Source of the DNA: Pseudomonas bijieensis
GTDB taxonomy: Bacteria > Pseudomonadota > Gammaproteobacteria > Pseudomonadales > Pseudomonadaceae
Assembly: GCF_013347965.1 (NCBI RefSeq)
Contig: NZ_CP048810.1
Location: 1,922,001-1,986,000 of the forward strand
Direction: 5' to 3'
DNA length: 64,000 nucleotides
The notes below the pieces were generated by a model that did not search any database, had not been told where the DNA came from, and saw nothing but the letters and a program-made list of their open reading frames with translations. Each line of letters starts with the position of its first letter. Position 1 is the first letter of the stretch. The translations under genes and the position numbers were made by a program. Positions 56,149 to 63,822 of this stretch are shown here, one piece after another.

Positions 56149-57462
56149 ATGAAGTTACTGGTAGAACCTCATCAAATTTCGGAAGATGGATTCGGCTCGG
56201 ACTTGTTCGGTCGAAAAAATTTTGGTATTGCGCTCAGAAATATCGTAAAAAACTCGGCGGACCCTTTGGTAATAAGTCTTGACGGAAACTGGGGGGAAGG
56301 AAAATCAACCTTTGTCAAAATGTGGCAAAAAATATTATCCGACGAGAAAATCCCAAGCATTTATATAGATGCATTTGCTTCTGACTATGTTGATGATGCG
56401 TTCATGGTAGTTGCCGGAGCAATAACCGACTTTGTTTCAGCGAATGCGACTCCCAAGCACTCAAAAGCATTCATCGACAAAGCTAAAAACGTTGGAGCAA
56501 ATGTTTTATCCCTAGGTGCAAAAATTGGCATTCGCGCCGTTTCTGCTGGCCTGATAAAAGAAACTGACTTTGAAGACCTAGGAAATATTGGAGAGGACAT
56601 TACTAAAGACATAAGCAACAGCGCTGAAAAGTATATAAAGGAGCGGCTTATCAACCATAAAGCCGAGCGTCTATCTATAGAAAACTTTAGAAGCTTTCTT
56701 TCAACCATCCCATCAAAACTGAAAGCCCCGTCAGAATTCCCGCTCACCATCATAATTGATGAACTGGATCGATGCCGCCCTTCTTTTGCTGTAGAAATGT
56801 TAGAAAAAATAAAACACCTATTCTCAGTACCCAACATAAATTTCTTGTTAGTAATCAACAAAACACAACTACAAGAATCAATTAGATCCACTTATGGATT
56901 AAACATAGACTCGCACGCTTACTTACAAAAATTTATCAACATCGAGGCAACGCTACCTAAAAGAACCGGACGCAACAACGACGTTGAAAAATATTGCAAA
57001 CATCTATCAAACTTATACAAACTTAAAGATAGTGACTGGGCAGATTGCTTCACTGCTCTTGGCACCCAGTTAAATTGCTCTCTACGAGAGCTCGAAAGAA
57101 TTTACTCGAATTTAGCTATAATGCTACTAACTGAACGAGAAGATGCGCAACTCAATTCAGCGCTCATCTCAGCGATATGCGTTTTCAAAGTCATGCGCCC
57201 GGCACTATTTTCTCGTCTCAGCGACGAAGACTTAAGAATAGATGACTTTTACGAAGCACTTAAACACAAGCCAAACCCAAAGAGCGAAAAGTACACCCTA
57301 GATCACATCATTGAGTGGCTACACATTTGCTTGATGCCTGAGGCGGAGTTTGCGTCACTTGATCATAACGATGAATTCAGGCGAAAAGCTCGATACTTCC
57401 AACAGCGAAATAAAGTTATCGGCATACTAGCACAAAAACTCAACAGCTTTTCTGTTGGTTAG
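56149..57462 (+). CDS. KAP family P-loop NTPase
   Basis: A 437-residue P-loop NTPase of the KAP type. Walker A is GNWGEGKST (46-54) and Walker B IIIDELDRCRP (201-211). Between them sits a hydrophobic stretch (about 112-137) typical of the membrane insertion in KAP NTPases. I chose ATG 56149 because it begins the conserved region; the frame is open back to a TTG at 56041 that would overlap the DUF3800 stop, giving 473 residues. AT-rich, with terminator behind. KAP NTPases include PifA, a phage exclusion protein, so defence is a reasonable inference. Confidence 0.86.
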   Translation: MKLLVEPHQISEDGFGSDLFGRKNFGIALRNIVKNSADPLVISLDGNWGEGKSTFVKMWQKILSDEKIPSIYIDAFASDYVDDAFMVVAGAITDFVSANATPKHSKAFIDKAKNVGANVLSLGAKIGIRAVSAGLIKETDFEDLGNIGEDITKDISNSAEKYIKERLINHKAERLSIENFRSFLSTIPSKLKAPSEFPLTIIIDELDRCRPSFAVEMLEKIKHLFSVPNINFLLVINKTQLQESIRSTYGLNIDSHAYLQKFINIEATLPKRTGRNNDVEKYCKHLSNLYKLKDSDWADCFTALGTQLNCSLRELERIYSNLAIMLLTEREDAQLNSALISAICVFKVMRPALFSRLSDEDLRIDDFYEALKHKPNPKSEKYTLDHIIEWLHICLMPEAEFASLDHNDEFRRKARYFQQRNKVIGILAQKLNSFSVG

Positions 57463-57513
57463 TGCTCCGCTCCGGAACATTATAGAAACACCCAAATTAA
57501 CAACATCGATTCA

Positions 57514-57551
57514 TTAAGAAGCCTAAGCCCCCTGTAGGTTGGGCTTCTTAA
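57514..57551. terminator. bidirectional terminator between KAP and umuC
   Basis: A 10-bp perfect stem TTAAGAAGCC / GGCTTCTTAA with an 18-nt loop between the convergent KAP NTPase and umuC genes. Confidence 0.65.
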
Positions 57552-57574
57552 GTTGTAGGAATGAAATCCATATA

Positions 57575-58849
57575 TTAAGAATAAACCCTCCACAGCTGAT
57601 CTAGCCTCGTAGTGTAGCTATGGCTCATCAATTCTCGCCGCATACCCCAATCTGGATCTTCAGGCACGCTGGCTGATCGGAGTGTTCCCCTTCCCCATCG
57701 CCCGTTGATCTGGTCCAGCACTGCCATCAGCTTCGTGGCGTCGGCTGACTGAGAGGTAGCGAATAGATCGTCGGTGTATTCCCCTTGCTGACAGAGGCTC
57801 ATCAATAGCACCTCAGCCTTGCTGTATTTGAAGCCAGGCCGGAAGACCCGGTCGAGCGCGTCCACCGCAGCCTTAGTCAGCAACCGCACATCGTCGGTAG
57901 GGTACGGCATGTCAATCAGCACGCCATTGGCATACTTCGCCTCCTCCGGATTGAACATGCCCGTGCGGATGCTGACGCGAATCTTCTTGCACAGCGACTT
58001 CTGCGCCCTGAGCTTTTCCGAGGCACGCATCATGTAGGTGGCCACCGCTTCCTTGATTGGTGCGAGCTCCGTGAGCCGCTTACCGAACATCCGGCTACAG
58101 CAAATCTCTTGCTTCGGCGGGTCCGGCTCGTCCAGCTCCAGGCACGGCGTGCCACCCAACTCGCGGGCGGTCTTCTCGATCACCACGCTGAATTTATTGC
58201 GTAGCGTCCACGGGTCGGCCTGCGCCAGGTCCATAGCTGTCTTGATGCCCATGGCGTCCAGGTGAAGTTTCATCTTGCGACCGACTCCCCAGACTTCGGA
58301 CACGTCGGTATTACGCAGCACCCAGTCGCGCTTGAACGGGTCGCAGATGTCGACCACGCCGCCCGTTTGCACCTGGAGCCGCTTGGCGGTGTGATTCGCC
58401 AGCTTCGCCAGGGTCTTGGTGTGAGCAATCCCTACCCCGACGGGAATGCCGGTGCAGCGCAGCACATGGCTGCGGATCTTGCGGCCGAGGGCATCCCGAC
58501 CGTCGATACCGGTCAGATCCGCGAAGGCTTCGTCGATGCTGTAGACCTCGACGGCAGGGACCATTGATTCAATGAGGGTCATCACGCGTTCGCTCATGTC
58601 ACCGTAGAGCGCGTAATTCGACGAGAACGGGACGATGCCGTGTTTCTTCAGCTTGTGCTTAATCTGGAAATACGGCTCACCCATTTTCACGTAGGGTTTG
58701 GCGTCGTAGCTGCGAGCGATCACACAGCCGTCGTTGTTGCTCAGCACCACAATGGGCACGCGGCCTAGGTCCGGGCGGAACACTCTTTCGCAACTGGCGT
58801 AGAAGCTGTTGCAGTCGATCAGGGCGAAAACGGGCTGGGCTTTAGACAT
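57575..58849 (-). CDS. umuC: DNA polymerase V catalytic subunit UmuC-like
   Basis: A 424-residue Y-family translesion polymerase. Motifs: ALIDCNSFYASCERVF (metal Asp), VYSIDEAFADL (the SIDEAF catalytic motif), and GIAHTKTLAKLANHTAK (nucleotide site). Length equals E. coli UmuC (422). It overlaps umuD by 8 bp. Being in a mobile element, it is comparable with RulB/MucB cassettes carried by plasmids and prophages. SOS-controlled through the box at 59287. Confidence 0.95.
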   Translation of the reverse strand: MSKAQPVFALIDCNSFYASCERVFRPDLGRVPIVVLSNNDGCVIARSYDAKPYVKMGEPYFQIKHKLKKHGIVPFSSNYALYGDMSERVMTLIESMVPAVEVYSIDEAFADLTGIDGRDALGRKIRSHVLRCTGIPVGVGIAHTKTLAKLANHTAKRLQVQTGGVVDICDPFKRDWVLRNTDVSEVWGVGRKMKLHLDAMGIKTAMDLAQADPWTLRNKFSVVIEKTARELGGTPCLELDEPDPPKQEICCSRMFGKRLTELAPIKEAVATYMMRASEKLRAQKSLCKKIRVSIRTGMFNPEEAKYANGVLIDMPYPTDDVRLLTKAAVDALDRVFRPGFKYSKAEVLLMSLCQQGEYTDDLFATSQSADATKLMAVLDQINGRWGRGTLRSASVPEDPDWGMRRELMSHSYTTRLDQLWRVYS

Positions 58850-59267
58850 GGCTGCGCACGCTGCAGGTGATGACGCCCCAGATGACCAGCTCGTCGCCCT
58901 CGAGCACGTACCTCGGTGGGTACTTTGGGTTCTCCGACAGGAGAATCACCTCCTTCCCACGAATGCAAAGGCGTTTGCATACGGGTTCGTTGTTCAGCAG
59001 CGCCACGACGATGTGGCCATGTGCAGGTTCCATCGCACGATCCACAACGGCTAGATCCCCTTCAAAGATCCCAGCGCCTTGCATGCTCTCCCCGGCGATG
59101 GAAACCAGGTAGACATGCGGGGCGCGAATGTTCAGAACCTCATCCAATGAGATGTGCGCTTCGATGTGGTCCGCCGCCGGGGACGGAAACCCGGCGGGGA
59201 CTCGAAACGAACACAAGGGCAGCTTCAAGCCACCCTCAGCAATAGGGCCTAGAATTGAAAAGCTCAT
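58842..59267 (-). CDS. umuD: UmuD-like subunit of DNA polymerase V
   Basis: A 141-residue S24 family self-cleaving protein. The cleavage site is A25-G26 (PAGFPSPAADH), catalytic Ser61 (AGESMQGAG) and Lys98 (VCKRL), the Ser-Lys dyad. RecA filament contact triggers cleavage to UmuD', which activates UmuC. ATG 59267 is used because the N-terminus matches UmuD length; an in-frame start seven codons upstream would lie by the LexA box. Confidence 0.94.
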   Translation of the reverse strand: MSFSILGPIAEGGLKLPLCSFRVPAGFPSPAADHIEAHISLDEVLNIRAPHVYLVSIAGESMQGAGIFEGDLAVVDRAMEPAHGHIVVALLNNEPVCKRLCIRGKEVILLSENPKYPPRYVLEGDELVIWGVITCSVRSHV

Positions 59268-59286
59268 GACGCACGACTTCCAAAAC

Positions 59287-59304
59287 ACTGTACGAACGTA
59301 CAGT
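59287..59304. promoter_or_regulatory. LexA (SOS) box shared by umuDC and SRAP
   Basis: ACTGTACGAACGTACAGT is a perfect palindrome matching CTG-N10-CAG. It lies 20 bp upstream of umuD on one side and abuts the -35 of the SRAP gene on the other, so one box can control both directions. Confidence 0.9.
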
Positions 59305-59309
59305 TAACT

Positions 59310-59338
59310 TTGTACAAGTTTCTCGGTCAATTTGTATA
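59310..59338 (+). promoter_or_regulatory. promoter of the SRAP gene
   Basis: TTGTAC (59310-59315), 17-bp spacer, TGTATA (59333-59338), immediately downstream of the LexA box and 27 bp before the SRAP ATG. Confidence 0.6.
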
Positions 59339-59365
59339 GGAAAAATCTGACAGGCGGGACAGCCC

Positions 59366-60067
59366 ATGTGTGGAAGATTCGTGCAATACGAGGGGATGGC
59401 GGTGTTTATGGAGGAGCTTGGACCTCAGCTGCCATTGTTCGGCGGGTACGACGCGGAGCCAATCAGCCGGTACAACGTGACTCCGACGACCCGTGTGCAG
59501 ATCCTGCACAGCACAGAGGCAGGCATTCACATCACGCCAGTGAGGTGGGGATGGGCGCCCTTTTGGGCGAAGGGGAAACGTCCGGATCCGATTAATGCCA
59601 GGATCGAGACTGTTACGACGGGAAAGTTTTTCAAGCAGCTTTGGCCCGCCGGGCGCGCACTGGTGCCCAGCGAAGGCTGGTATGAGTGGGTTAAAGATCC
59701 AAATGATCCGAAGAAAAAACAACCCTATTTCATCCGGCTGAAGGATCAGAAGCCAATGTTCTTCGGGGCGCTCGCACAGGCCCGCCCAGGTCTGGACGAG
59801 CAAGACGGCGATGGCTTCGTAATCATTACCGCATCCTGCGATCAGGGTATGGTGGATATCCATGATCGCCGCCCGCTGGTGTTATCACCTGAAGAAGCCA
59901 GGCAATGGCTGGATCCAGATCTCAGTCCAGCGCAGGCAGAGGAAATAGCTAGAAACCGTTCCCGGCCGGAAACGGATTTCGAATGGTATGCCGTGGGCAA
60001 AGAGGTGGGGAACGTCAAAAACCAGGGAGCACAGTTGTTGCTCCCCTGGAGTTCGGAAGAAAATTAA
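59366..60067 (+). CDS. SOS response-associated peptidase (SRAP/HMCES family)
   Basis: A 233-residue SRAP-domain protein, homologous to YedK/HMCES, which forms a DNA-protein crosslink with abasic sites in single-stranded DNA. The catalytic Cys2 follows the initiator Met in MCGRF. The active-site segment INARIET and His in DIHDRRPLVL are present. It is divergent from umuDC across a shared LexA box. Its stop overlaps the convergent 63-residue gene by 4 bp. Confidence 0.94.
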   Translation: MCGRFVQYEGMAVFMEELGPQLPLFGGYDAEPISRYNVTPTTRVQILHSTEAGIHITPVRWGWAPFWAKGKRPDPINARIETVTTGKFFKQLWPAGRALVPSEGWYEWVKDPNDPKKKQPYFIRLKDQKPMFFGALAQARPGLDEQDGDGFVIITASCDQGMVDIHDRRPLVLSPEEARQWLDPDLSPAQAEEIARNRSRPETDFEWYAVGKEVGNVKNQGAQLLLPWSSEEN

Positions 60068-60255
60068 GCCTGACTACGTTGGTCCTGCAGGCGGGCCGCC
60101 TCTGGGAATCCCACCCAGCGTGCATCCTGGTCCAACCCCCGCCCAGCCAGCACCACGCCGGCCCAGTGATTCAGATCTACCGCTCCGCGTGCTACCGCTG
60201 CAAGCAGAGCGGAGGGAAAGATATTCAAGTATTTGTCAGCGGTTTCGGTTTCCAT
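60064..60255 (-). CDS. small phage protein, 63 residues
   Basis: A 63-residue protein starting METETADKYLNIFPSALLAA and containing DLNHWAGVVLAGRGLDQDAR then WVGF, a pattern I associate with small Pseudomonas prophage proteins. ATG 60255 has AAGGA 8 nt upstream. It is read leftward 83 bp after dam, likely on the same transcript. Function unknown. Confidence 0.7.
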   Translation of the reverse strand: METETADKYLNIFPSALLAAVARGAVDLNHWAGVVLAGRGLDQDARWVGFPEAARLQDQRSQA

Positions 60256-60338
60256 GGTCTTGGTCCTTCGTTTGTGTGACCACAGTAACGCTCCAGCGTA
60301 ATCACATAGCAAGCGGATCTGATCGAGCGCGACAACCA

Positions 60339-61133
60339 TTAAAACAGCCCTCCCAACGCTGCCGGCTCCCAGTTCATGATCACCAGTTCACCACTGACCT
60401 CGGCCTTGCCCTGACGCTGGTTCGTGTTGCTGTACCGAATGTCCAGCATCTCGAAGTGAAAGCCTTCGAACGCACGCCGAATGTCCGGATGGTCGTTGAT
60501 GCTGACCATGACCTTGCCCTTGCAGCGACGCATAAAGTCCGCCATCCGTTCGTAATTCTCGAACGGGAAATCCACGCCATATCCAGCGGTCTGCCAGTAC
60601 GGCGGGTCCATGTAGTGGAAGGTATGAGCGCGGTCGTAGCGCTCAGCACAATCAAGCCAGGGGAGGTTTTCGACGTAAGTGCCGGACAGTCGCTGCCACG
60701 CGGCCGAGAGGTTCTCCTCGATCCGCAGCAGGTTGATGGCCGGGCCAGTGGTCGCGGTGCCGAACGTCTGCCCGGTGACCTTGCCGGCGAAGGCATGGTG
60801 CTGCAGGTAGAAGAACCGGGCGGCGCGCTGGATGTCGGTAAGGGTTTCGGGACGGGTCATTTTCTGCCACTCAAACACCTGGCGGGAGCTGAGCGCCCAC
60901 TTGAACTGGCGCACGAATTCTTCCAGGTGGTTCTGCACGACACGATAGAGCGTCACCAAGTCGCCGTTGATGTCGTTCAGGACTTCAACGGGAGCGGCCT
61001 GGGGTCGCATGAAGTAAAGCGCGGCACCGCCGGCAAAGACTTCGACATAGCATTCGTGAGGCGGAAAAAGCGGAATGAGGCGGTCGGCTAGGCGGCGCTT
61101 GCCGCCCATCCAAGGAATGATGGGTGAAGTCAT
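60339..61133 (-). CDS. DNA adenine methyltransferase (D12 class)
   Basis: A 264-residue N6-adenine methyltransferase of the Dam/D12 family. Motifs: PIIPWMGGKRRLADRLIPLF at the N-terminus, VEVFAGGAALYF (AdoMet site) and MDPPYW (catalytic DPPY). It probably methylates phage DNA to escape host restriction. It starts the left-reading accessory block downstream of the lysis genes. Confidence 0.92.
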   Translation of the reverse strand: MTSPIIPWMGGKRRLADRLIPLFPPHECYVEVFAGGAALYFMRPQAAPVEVLNDINGDLVTLYRVVQNHLEEFVRQFKWALSSRQVFEWQKMTRPETLTDIQRAARFFYLQHHAFAGKVTGQTFGTATTGPAINLLRIEENLSAAWQRLSGTYVENLPWLDCAERYDRAHTFHYMDPPYWQTAGYGVDFPFENYERMADFMRRCKGKVMVSINDHPDIRRAFEGFHFEMLDIRYSNTNQRQGKAEVSGELVIMNWEPAALGGLF

Positions 61134-61168
61134 TAGAGCAAGACCTTTACTGTATGGATAAACAGGTG

Positions 61169-61270
61169 CTAGGCTCGCCGCGCTTTGTGCACGGAGCAGG
61201 AGCCTTGGCTGGACTTGCAGGGATGTTCTGCAGGGACGGCGACCGGGGTGGATGTTGGCGCATCCGCCAC
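61169..61270 (-). CDS. possible 33-residue ORF upstream of dam
   Basis: GTG 61270 with AGGAGC 4 nt upstream opens ADAPTSTPVAVPAEHPCKSS, then a Cys/Ser/Arg tail. In related prophages a small Com-like regulator precedes the methylase, but this sequence lacks the Com zinc ribbon. The short spacing of the ribosome-binding site weakens it. Confidence 0.3.
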   Translation of the reverse strand: MADAPTSTPVAVPAEHPCKSSQGSCSVHKARRA

Positions 61271-61376
61271 GGTCGCTCCTTTATTTCGACGGATTTTTCT
61301 AACGTGGTAAGACGAAGCCTCCCCCAAGAAGGATCGCTATGAGTTGAGCAGATATTTGATGCTTAATTTTTGGCGA

Positions 61377-61406
61377 AAAAAAACCTTCGCAATGCGAAGG
61401 TTTTTT
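61377..61406 (-). terminator. Rho-independent terminator after the tRNA-like gene
   Basis: AAAAAACCTTCGC / GCGAAGGTTTTTT with loop AAT (ATT on the minus strand). On the minus strand it ends in a T run, 6 bp beyond the tRNA-like gene. Confidence 0.88.
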
Positions 61407-61411
61407 ATGAG

Positions 61412-61496
61412 GGATAGGGGGGACGGGACTCGAACCCGCACGCCTTTCGGCACCGATTTGGTAAAACGGCGTGTCTACCAATTCCACCACCCCATT
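61412..61496 (-). tRNA. degenerate tRNA-Leu-like gene in the prophage
   Basis: An 85-nt class II tRNA body like tRNA-Leu: D-arm GTGGAATTGGTAGACAC, long variable arm (GGTGCCGAAAGGCGT), and T-loop TTCGAGT with a paired T-stem. The anticodon stem CCGTT/ATCGG has a T-T mismatch and the loop TTACCAA gives ACC rather than a Leu anticodon. The acceptor AATGGGG/CCCCCCT has two mismatches and the 3' end is ATCC, not CCA. It may be a pseudogene or a regulatory tRNA mimic; the strong terminator after it suggests it is still transcribed. Confidence 0.6.
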
Positions 61497-61547
61497 GATG
61501 ACCTCATAAAAACATGGCACAAAGCCACCCGTCAATATTTTTAATGC

Positions 61548-62099
61548 TTAATCAGCGTGTCCGCCGGAACGCAGCTCATCAACGTACGACTGGCACGCCT
61601 TCAATGCGATCAGTCCTCTGTCCCCATCGACGGTGATGCCGATAATTCGTTGAGCATGCGCCGGGTCAAGTCGGGCGCGTGTGGCTCCATGAACCACGCC
61701 GCTGGGGCTGGTGGCGGCTGGCACTGCACAGCCGTTGGTGGTATCGGTGGCGTCGAGTAGGACTGACAGCCGGACATCAGCAGTAGCGAGGCGATCACGT
61801 AGGCGATCCTGATCACGTTGGGCATCGGTAAGGGCTCGATAGTGGGTTTGATCATTGACGGCCAGCCGCTGCTCTAGGGCCAGGCGCTTGTCCTGCTCGG
61901 TGCGCTGCAGCGCGGTCGAGGCCAGGGTTATTTGGTTGAGGGTTTCGGTGTGGAGCCGGGCTTGTTTTTCCAGCTGCTGACCGTATCGCCAGCCTTGGAC
62001 GGTCCAGGCGATGGCCGCCGAAGCGGCGACCAAAGCGCACAGTAGAAACCCGGCGACCAGCACGCGGTATTGCAGCGGGATCAGGTCGACGAGACGCAT
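61548..62099 (-). CDS. phage i-spanin Rz-like lysis protein
   Basis: A 183-residue inner-membrane spanin. One N-terminal helix (residues about 10-32, LQYRVLVAGFLLCALVAASA) is followed by a periplasmic coiled-coil rich in Gln, Arg and Asp (ALQRTEQDKRLALEQRLAVN). With the embedded o-spanin it disrupts the outer membrane after endolysin action. ATG 62099 overlaps the endolysin 3' end by 19 bp, showing coupling. It ends 52 bp before the tRNA-like gene. Confidence 0.85.
   Translation of the reverse strand: MRLVDLIPLQYRVLVAGFLLCALVAASAAIAWTVQGWRYGQQLEKQARLHTETLNQITLASTALQRTEQDKRLALEQRLAVNDQTHYRALTDAQRDQDRLRDRLATADVRLSVLLDATDTTNGCAVPAATSPSGVVHGATRARLDPAHAQRIIGITVDGDRGLIALKACQSYVDELRSGGHAD
61610..61825 (-). 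CDS. embedded o-spanin Rz1-like lipoprotein
   Basis: A 71-residue lipoprotein read in another frame wholly inside the Rz-like gene, the classical Rz/Rz1 arrangement. The signal peptide PNVIRIAYVIASLLLMSGC ends in the lipobox LMSGC. The mature part is Pro-rich (PPIPPTAVQCQPPPAPAAW), as in Rz1 proteins. ATG 61825 is the natural start. Confidence 0.78.
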   Translation of the reverse strand: MPNVIRIAYVIASLLLMSGCQSYSTPPIPPTAVQCQPPPAPAAWFMEPHAPDLTRRMLNELSASPSMGTED

Positions 62100-62644
62100 A
62101 ACACCGCCCTCGCCCGCTCCCACAACTGCAGACGATCTGCCAAGCCGTTGAGCCCGCCGTTGATTTTCCGGGTGATCGTTTCAAACTCATCACGATCAGC
62201 CAGCACGTTCAGTTCCCTGACCCACCAGAACCATGCAGCCGACTCGGCCGCCCATTGGGGCAGCTCCAGCAGTTCGGGCGTGCGCAACAGGCGCTCGTCA
62301 CCGAACAGCGCCAAGCTGCAGCGTAGGTAGTTGTGGGCACCGGTAACCTGGATTAAGCCGCGACCACGATAGCGCTGACCATCGCCGTCGGGCTCGGGAG
62401 TGTTGCCGAGTTTCGAAGCCAGCGAACCGGTGTCGTATTTGCTGAGGTACTGATCGCCGCCCAGCTCCCGCACGTACTGCAGTTGGCCGGACTCATGCCC
62501 AACCTGGGCCAGGAATGCCGCCTGCCGCTTGGGCGTATCGATCTGTCGGTGTGCCATGGCGGCGTTCAGGGCCGATACGAAAACGCCCGCTTGGCGGCGG
62601 GCGTTGGGCATGATGCGCTGTAGTTGCTGCTCAGTGAGTGGCAT
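62081..62644 (-). CDS. GH19 family endolysin
   Basis: A 187-residue muramidase/chitinase-fold endolysin of glycoside hydrolase family 19. The active-site segment contains GHESGQLQYVRELGGDQYLS with the catalytic Glu, and RYRGRGLIQVTGAHNYLRCS is the second signature. It degrades peptidoglycan at the end of infection. There is no signal peptide, so a holin elsewhere is needed. It overlaps the Rz-like gene. Confidence 0.9.
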   Translation of the reverse strand: MPLTEQQLQRIMPNARRQAGVFVSALNAAMAHRQIDTPKRQAAFLAQVGHESGQLQYVRELGGDQYLSKYDTGSLASKLGNTPEPDGDGQRYRGRGLIQVTGAHNYLRCSLALFGDERLLRTPELLELPQWAAESAAWFWWVRELNVLADRDEFETITRKINGGLNGLADRLQLWERARAVLCVSST

Positions 62645-62652
62645 GGGGGCTC

Positions 62653-62680
62653 CAAAAAAAATCCCGCTCGATGGCGGGTT
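62653..62680 (-). terminator. Rho-independent terminator between gpD and the endolysin
   Basis: On the minus strand CCCGC / GCGGG encloses a 6-nt loop and is followed by eight T in ATTTTTTTT, immediately before the endolysin ATG. It may attenuate read-through from tail genes into lysis genes. Confidence 0.7.
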
Positions 62681-62712
62681 GCGGTTGTGTTTGAGAGTGG
62701 TGCTTGGCGCGT

Positions 62713-63759
62713 CTAAAGCTGGACAACCTTGACCGGCTTGGCTTCCTTCTTCTTTTTCTTACCCTTGGCGTTGGCCTTGCCCTTCTTGCCGCCGTTGCAC
62801 TCGACGGTGGTGGTCCAGCCGCTGGAGGTGAACAACTGCTCCACCGCCTCTGCCAGGTATTCACCGTCAAGCCCGGGCTTGATGCCCTGGACAATGATGG
62901 AGCGCTCGGCAAATACATCGGTACGCCCGGCCATTTCCAGGCGAACCCCGGCGCTGCTGCGATTGAACGCAGCCAAGCGCGCCTTGGCGGCCTGCTCTGC
63001 GGCTGACTTGTTGGGGTAGATATGCCGGTCGGTATGGACCGCTGGTAGGCCGTTCGGCAGGTCGTCGTTGTCCAGCTCGACCACCTTAAGCGCGCCGGAT
63101 TTTTTATCCTGATGCTTGGTGCGTACGGCCTTTTGCGTATTGCGGTCGCCGAGGCGGAATTGATAGCGGCTCAGATCCGCACGCCTCAAAACTACAGGGC
63201 TCAGGTTCTTGCCGCTCGCGGTCTGGCCGCCCTGCCGAGGCATGACCAACAGCTTGCCGTCGGCCAGCTTGGCCGTGCAGTCATATTGTTTGGCAAGGCG
63301 AGTGATGAAGTTGTAATCCGACTCGTTGAGTTGGTCGACTCGAGGCACTTTTGTTTGCACCGGACACACCGGCTGCCAACCATTGCGGGCTGCCACGTCG
63401 CGGACAATCTGCTGCAGGGGCACGTTTTCCCAGGACCCGCTGCGCACGGTCTTGCCGCTGCCACGCATGTCACTGGCTTTACCCCGGATCACCATCGTGT
63501 CAGGCGGCCCCGACAACTCGATCTCGTCGACGGTGTAGCGCCCAAGGCGGGTCAGGGCCTGGCCGGTATATCCCAGGTAAACCTCGATACCCGCCCCACG
63601 CGTAGGCAGCGCAACCGCTTGATCACGATCATCGATCCTCAACTCAAAGTCGTCCGAATCCATGCCCGGCTTATCCGAGGTGCGCAGACTCAATAACCGG
63701 TCATTGATCAACGCGGTGATGTCCTTGCCGTCCGCAACGATGCGATAGGTCGGCTTCAT
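62713..63759 (-). CDS. phage late control / tail protein gpD (P2-like)
   Basis: A 348-residue protein of the P2 gpD family, part of the contractile-tail hub near the baseplate. It opens YRIVADGKDITALINDRLLS and contains ESDYNFITRLAKQYDCTAKL, typical of the family, and ends in a Lys-rich tail (KGKANAKGKKKKKEAKPVK). ATG 63759 has GGAG 7 nt upstream. It follows gpX and precedes the endolysin, the order in P2-like prophages and R-type tailocins. Confidence 0.93.
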   Translation of the reverse strand: MKPTYRIVADGKDITALINDRLLSLRTSDKPGMDSDDFELRIDDRDQAVALPTRGAGIEVYLGYTGQALTRLGRYTVDEIELSGPPDTMVIRGKASDMRGSGKTVRSGSWENVPLQQIVRDVAARNGWQPVCPVQTKVPRVDQLNESDYNFITRLAKQYDCTAKLADGKLLVMPRQGGQTASGKNLSPVVLRRADLSRYQFRLGDRNTQKAVRTKHQDKKSGALKVVELDNDDLPNGLPAVHTDRHIYPNKSAAEQAAKARLAAFNRSSAGVRLEMAGRTDVFAERSIIVQGIKPGLDGEYLAEAVEQLFTSSGWTTTVECNGGKKGKANAKGKKKKKEAKPVKVVQL

Positions 63760-63772
63760 GGTGACACTCCAG

Positions 63773-63802
63773 AAAAAAGAAACCCCGCACGGGGCGGGGC
63801 TT
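63773..63802 (-). terminator. hairpin with T run between gpX and gpD
   Basis: The minus strand reads CCCCGC / GCGGGG with a 5-nt loop, then TTTCTTTTTT. It lies between two tail genes that should be co-transcribed, so it may act as a partial terminator. Confidence 0.65.
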
Positions 63803-63822
63803 ATGAGGTGTAACGGTGTTGT

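Noticed and set aside
61124..61342. Plus-strand 72-codon frame upstream of dam
   Set aside because: No ribosome-binding site or homology and lies antisense to the leftward phage transcript.
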